Of a DNA stretch of 6,637 bases, positions 4,319-6,637 are shown one piece after another (position 1 is the stretch's first letter; the number at the start of each line of letters is the position of its first letter). The notes beneath the pieces are model-generated. The model had not been told where the DNA came from. It did no database searches and was given only the letters and a program-made list of their open reading frames with translations. The position numbers and the translations under genes are program-made. The stretch is taken from contig JAGXGT010000113.1 in the NCBI GenBank assembly GCA_024636595.1, positions 1 through 6,637 on the forward strand. The letters run 5' to 3'. This stretch comes from Sphingomonadales bacterium. GTDB lineage: Bacteria; Pseudomonadota; Alphaproteobacteria; Sphingomonadales; Sphingomonadaceae.

Positions 4319-5537
4319 ACTCCGCTGCTTGCAGCTGCGGCGCGAAGATACGTTCCAGTTCGGTATCATCCGCATTGGTCAATCGATCAACCCATCGGTG
4401 GAACGCCTGACCACCGCCTTCATTGCGGCCAAACCAGACTTTGTCGATCAGGCCGGATTGCAGAGATTCATGCTGGCGTTTTCCGGTTTTATAATCTTCT
4501 TCCGCGACCACGACTTCGAGGAAATCAAACTGCTCCCGCGCGCCCTGACGGACGGCATCGTCGGTTGGTTCATTCTCCATCACGTAAAATTGCGTGGTGA
4601 AGCTCTCGCCAACGGTCTTGCCGGGGAATAGCTGCGAGATCATCGCGCCGCGACCGCCGCCGCCATAGAAGCTGGCGATCGAGATATGCGGGAAGATCGT
4701 CCAGACGCCTTGCAACAGGGCGTCAATCGGCCAGTCTTTTTCATCGATCTCGCTGAGATCAATCTGCTCGTCGCTGCCGGTCTTCTGAATGAATTTCGAA
4801 GGCGAGGAAAGCCGCTGATGCGGTCCCCAGGAGAAATAATTGGCGCGGTTGAAAAAGTCCGCGCCGAACGTGTCCTTGTGCAGGACCGGCAGGTGATAGA
4901 AGTCGAGATAGCCGTCATAGGCGGTTTTCCAGTTCGGTCCCGGAATGGTGCGCTGATCGAACAGGTGCCAGCCGTCGAAGCCGAAATGTTCGAGCAGGCT
5001 GTCATAGCCGCAGAGATAGGACTCGATATCGAGGGTGCTGTCCGGATCCAGCGTCGCCCAGATCAGGCCGGCGCGTTCCAGCGTCGGGAATTTCTTCAGG
5101 CAAAATGCCGCCTTGTCGACCGTGCCGAAATCTCTTGGCGACGCAATCGCCAGCAGGTCGCCGTCATTCTTGAAGGTCCAGCCGTGATAGCCGCAGGTGA
5201 AGCGTGACGCCTTGCCGCTGCCTTGTGCCACCGGATTGCCGCGATGGGTGCAGCTGTTCAGGAAAGCCTGTGCGGTACCGTCCTTCTGGCGCGTGATCAG
5301 CACCGGGATACCGGCCATGTCCATCGCCTTGTAGCAACCCGGCTCGGGCAGTTCGCAGGATGGCGCCATCATCAGCGGCAGCCGCTTGAAGATCAGGTTT
5401 TTCTCGCGTTCGAACCGCGCTTCATCGGTATAGTCCGATGCGGGTACGGCGACCACGTCATCGACCAGCTCCATCGTGTCTGCCTTGCCATGCTCAACCA
5501 GTGAACGGGTCATTTCCAACAATTGCTGCCGCGACAT
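4317..5537 (-). CDS. Rieske non-haem iron oxygenase, large (alpha) subunit
   Basis: The 406-aa product has the two domains of ring-hydroxylating-type oxygenases. The Rieske [2Fe-2S] site is C96-x-H98 (NSCTHRGNP) and C115-x2-H118 (FTCGYHGWTF). The catalytic mononuclear iron site shows D212-x2-H215-x4-H220 (LDFYHLPVLH), and the carboxylate ligand is probably D348 in VAEEDYKTGKRQ. These enzymes use electrons from a reductase, and often a ferredoxin, to activate O2 for dihydroxylation, monooxygenation or demethylation. No reductase, ferredoxin or small beta subunit is in the window, so partners must lie elsewhere. The start chosen (complement of 5535-5537) has GAGGAG 10 nt upstream; a longer frame would overlap the DUF454 gene in another frame and adds no family sequence. 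The substrate is unknown: aromatic acids, quaternary amines and terpenoids are all possible. It is cytoplasmic. Confidence 0.93.
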   Translation of the reverse strand: MSRQQLLEMTRSLVEHGKADTMELVDDVVAVPASDYTDEARFEREKNLIFKRLPLMMAPSCELPEPGCYKAMDMAGIPVLITRQKDGTAQAFLNSCTHRGNPVAQGSGKASRFTCGYHGWTFKNDGDLLAIASPRDFGTVDKAAFCLKKFPTLERAGLIWATLDPDSTLDIESYLCGYDSLLEHFGFDGWHLFDQRTIPGPNWKTAYDGYLDFYHLPVLHKDTFGADFFNRANYFSWGPHQRLSSPSKFIQKTGSDEQIDLSEIDEKDWPIDALLQGVWTIFPHISIASFYGGGGRGAMISQLFPGKTVGESFTTQFYVMENEPTDDAVRQGAREQFDFLEVVVAEEDYKTGKRQHESLQSGLIDKVWFGRNEGGGQAFHRWVDRLTNADDTELERIFAPQLQAAE

Positions 5538-5593
5538 CTCTCTTGCTCTCCTCAGATTCCGCGCAAGAATATCAGATTCGTGCAAAGCGGGAA

Positions 5594-5989
5594 CTATTCT
5601 TTCTGCGAAGGGGCAGGTGCCGGTACTTTTTCGGAATTGGGTTCGTTGCGGGTCCAGATCCAGCTGCCAGTGATTACTGCGGCGACGAGCGGAACGAGAT
5701 TCCAGGGCGGTTTGACAAACAGCAGCGCAACCACACAGCTGACTGCGAATGCCACCGTCGATGCCCATTTGCCACGCCGGGAGATCGCGCGGCGTTCCCG
5801 CCAGTTTTTGATATGATGGCCAAAGACATGATGCTCGACCAGCCATGACTCCAGCCGCGGCGAGCTATTGGCGAAACAGAAAGCGGCGAGGATCATGAAC
5901 GGGACCGTGGGCAGCAGCGGCAACAGGACACCGATGCCGCCCAGTGCCAGTGAAGCCAGACCCGCTACCAGATAGAATTGCCGTTTCAT
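5594..5989 (-). CDS. DUF454 (YbaN-like) small inner-membrane protein
   Basis: The 131-aa product matches the DUF454 family, whose function is not established. The N-terminal half carries the family signature: a hydrophobic segment with GGIGVLLPLLPTVPFMILAAFCFA (about 17-40), followed by SSPRLESWLVEHHVFGHHIKNWRERRAI (about 42-69). Two further hydrophobic segments (about 76-92 and 97-112) complete a likely three- or four-span membrane protein, ending in a short charged and proline-rich tail. The ATG at the complement of 5987-5989 is preferred; a GTG lies directly before it and cannot be excluded, and the Shine-Dalgarno is weak (AGAGCG). It lies between nhaA (71 bp upstream) and the Rieske oxygenase gene (56 bp downstream), all on the same strand, so loose co-transcription is possible. 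The neighbours do not reveal its role. Confidence 0.9.
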   Translation of the reverse strand: MKRQFYLVAGLASLALGGIGVLLPLLPTVPFMILAAFCFANSSPRLESWLVEHHVFGHHIKNWRERRAISRRGKWASTVAFAVSCVVALLFVKPPWNLVPLVAAVITGSWIWTRNEPNSEKVPAPAPSQKE

Positions 5990-6060
5990 CACTGCGCTCT
6001 ATCACGCTTTGTGGCGATTGCCGACAGATTCGATATAGCTGTTGTGACCGCGGGAAGCGA

Positions 6061-6637
6061 TCAAGCGGGCTTTGCCATAGCGGCAGGATCGGGTGACGAT
6101 GCGAAGCGCAGCAGGCCATAGCCCAGCAGTCCGGAAATCAGCGACCCGCTGATCACCCCCAGCTTGACCGTTTCGATCTGCTCAGGGTCGACAAAGGCGA
6201 GATTGCCAATGAACAGGCTCATCGTGAAGCCAATGCCGGTCAGGCAGGCAAGGCCGTATAGTTGCAGCCAGGTGACGCCAGCCGGTAACTTCACCAGTCC
6301 CGCCTTTGTCGCCAGAAAGATAAAACCGAACACGCCGAGCTGTTTGCCGATGACCAGTCCCGCCGCAATACCAAGCGCCAGCGGTGCCATCAGATCGGCA
6401 ATCTGCAGCCCGGCCAGGGACACGCCAGCGTTGGCGAAGGCGAATATCGGCAGCACCAGAAAGGCGGTCCACGGGTGCAGGATATGTTCGAGATGCTTCA
6501 GCGGCGAGCTGCCATCCTTGGCGTTCAACGGAATTGCAAGCGCTGCGATCACTCCGGCCAGAGTCGCGTGAACGCCCGATTTCAGGACGCATATCCAAAG
6601 GAATGTGCCGACCAGAATATAGGGCGCGGTCCGGATA
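6061..6637 (-). CDS. nhaA: Na+/H+ antiporter NhaA, C-terminal half (gene continues beyond the right edge)
   Basis: NhaA exchanges two protons for one sodium ion across the inner membrane and supports pH and salt homeostasis. The visible 191 residues correspond roughly to the second half of the usual 380-400-aa protein. Diagnostic stretches are WICVLKSGVHATLAGV near the right edge; FLVLPIFAFANAGVSL; GLVIGKQLGVFGF, whose lysine corresponds by family alignment to functionally important K300 of E. coli NhaA; and CLTGIGFTMSLFIGNLAF. Several hydrophobic helices alternate with short loops, as expected for transmembrane segments 8-12. The ion-binding aspartates lie in the part outside the window. The frame remains open to the edge and contains no stop, so the gene looks intact here. 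DUF454 follows after 71 bp on the same strand. Confidence 0.97.
   Translation of the reverse strand, partial: IRTAPYILVGTFLWICVLKSGVHATLAGVIAALAIPLNAKDGSSPLKHLEHILHPWTAFLVLPIFAFANAGVSLAGLQIADLMAPLALGIAAGLVIGKQLGVFGFIFLATKAGLVKLPAGVTWLQLYGLACLTGIGFTMSLFIGNLAFVDPEQIETVKLGVISGSLISGLLGYGLLRFASSPDPAAMAKPA

Noticed and set aside
5538..5846. 103-codon N-terminal extension of the Rieske oxygenase
   Set aside because: It overlaps the DUF454 gene in another frame on the same strand, shows no family sequence, and the downstream ATG has a good Shine-Dalgarno.

Overview
The window looks like chromosomal DNA of an alphaproteobacterium, most likely a sphingomonad (Sphingopyxis / Sphingorhabdus / Parasphingorhabdus type). 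This is inferred from the moderately high GC content, the style of the SecE, NusG, L11 and NhaA proteins, a tRNA-Trp close to secE, and promoter candidates with CTTGC boxes. No species can be named from the sequence alone.

Layout from left to right. (1) Positions 1-1176 hold the conserved transcription/translation block secE > nusG > rplK, read on the minus strand; rplK runs off the left edge. (2) Positions 1380-2987 hold a divergent pair: a phytanoyl-CoA-type Fe(II)/2-oxoglutarate dioxygenase on the minus strand and a TetR-family regulator on the plus strand. Between their start codons lies a perfect 48-bp palindrome (2299-2346), the most striking DNA element here. (3) Positions 2991-3484 hold a small glyoxalase-fold (VOC) protein gene lying 28 bp downstream of tRNA-Trp(CCA), both on the minus strand. 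(4) Positions 3737-5537 hold a convergent pair: a cupin-fold protein (plus) and the large subunit of a Rieske non-haem iron oxygenase (minus). (5) Positions 5594-6637 hold a small DUF454 (YbaN-like) membrane protein and the C-terminal half of the Na+/H+ antiporter NhaA, both minus; nhaA runs off the right edge.

How the genes may work together. The secE-nusG-rplK block is housekeeping: protein export, transcription elongation and the ribosomal stalk base. The TetR-like protein probably represses itself and the dioxygenase through the shared palindrome. The dioxygenase, the Rieske oxygenase, the cupin and the VOC protein all belong to families that often act on small organic molecules, so this may be a catabolic island. 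However, they lie in separate transcription units and no substrate can be assigned. The TetR/dioxygenase pair and the VOC gene sit between tRNA-Trp and secE, which are adjacent in many relatives, so this spot may be an insertion site for accessory genes.

No gene-free stretch exceeds 300 bases. The longest gaps are 204-413 (three small hairpins and a possible rplK promoter), 1177-1379 (secE promoter candidate and leader hairpin) and 3485-3736 (tRNA-Trp promoter candidate, one inverted repeat and the cupin gene's upstream region). No CRISPR array, insertion sequence, transposase, phage gene or origin was seen.
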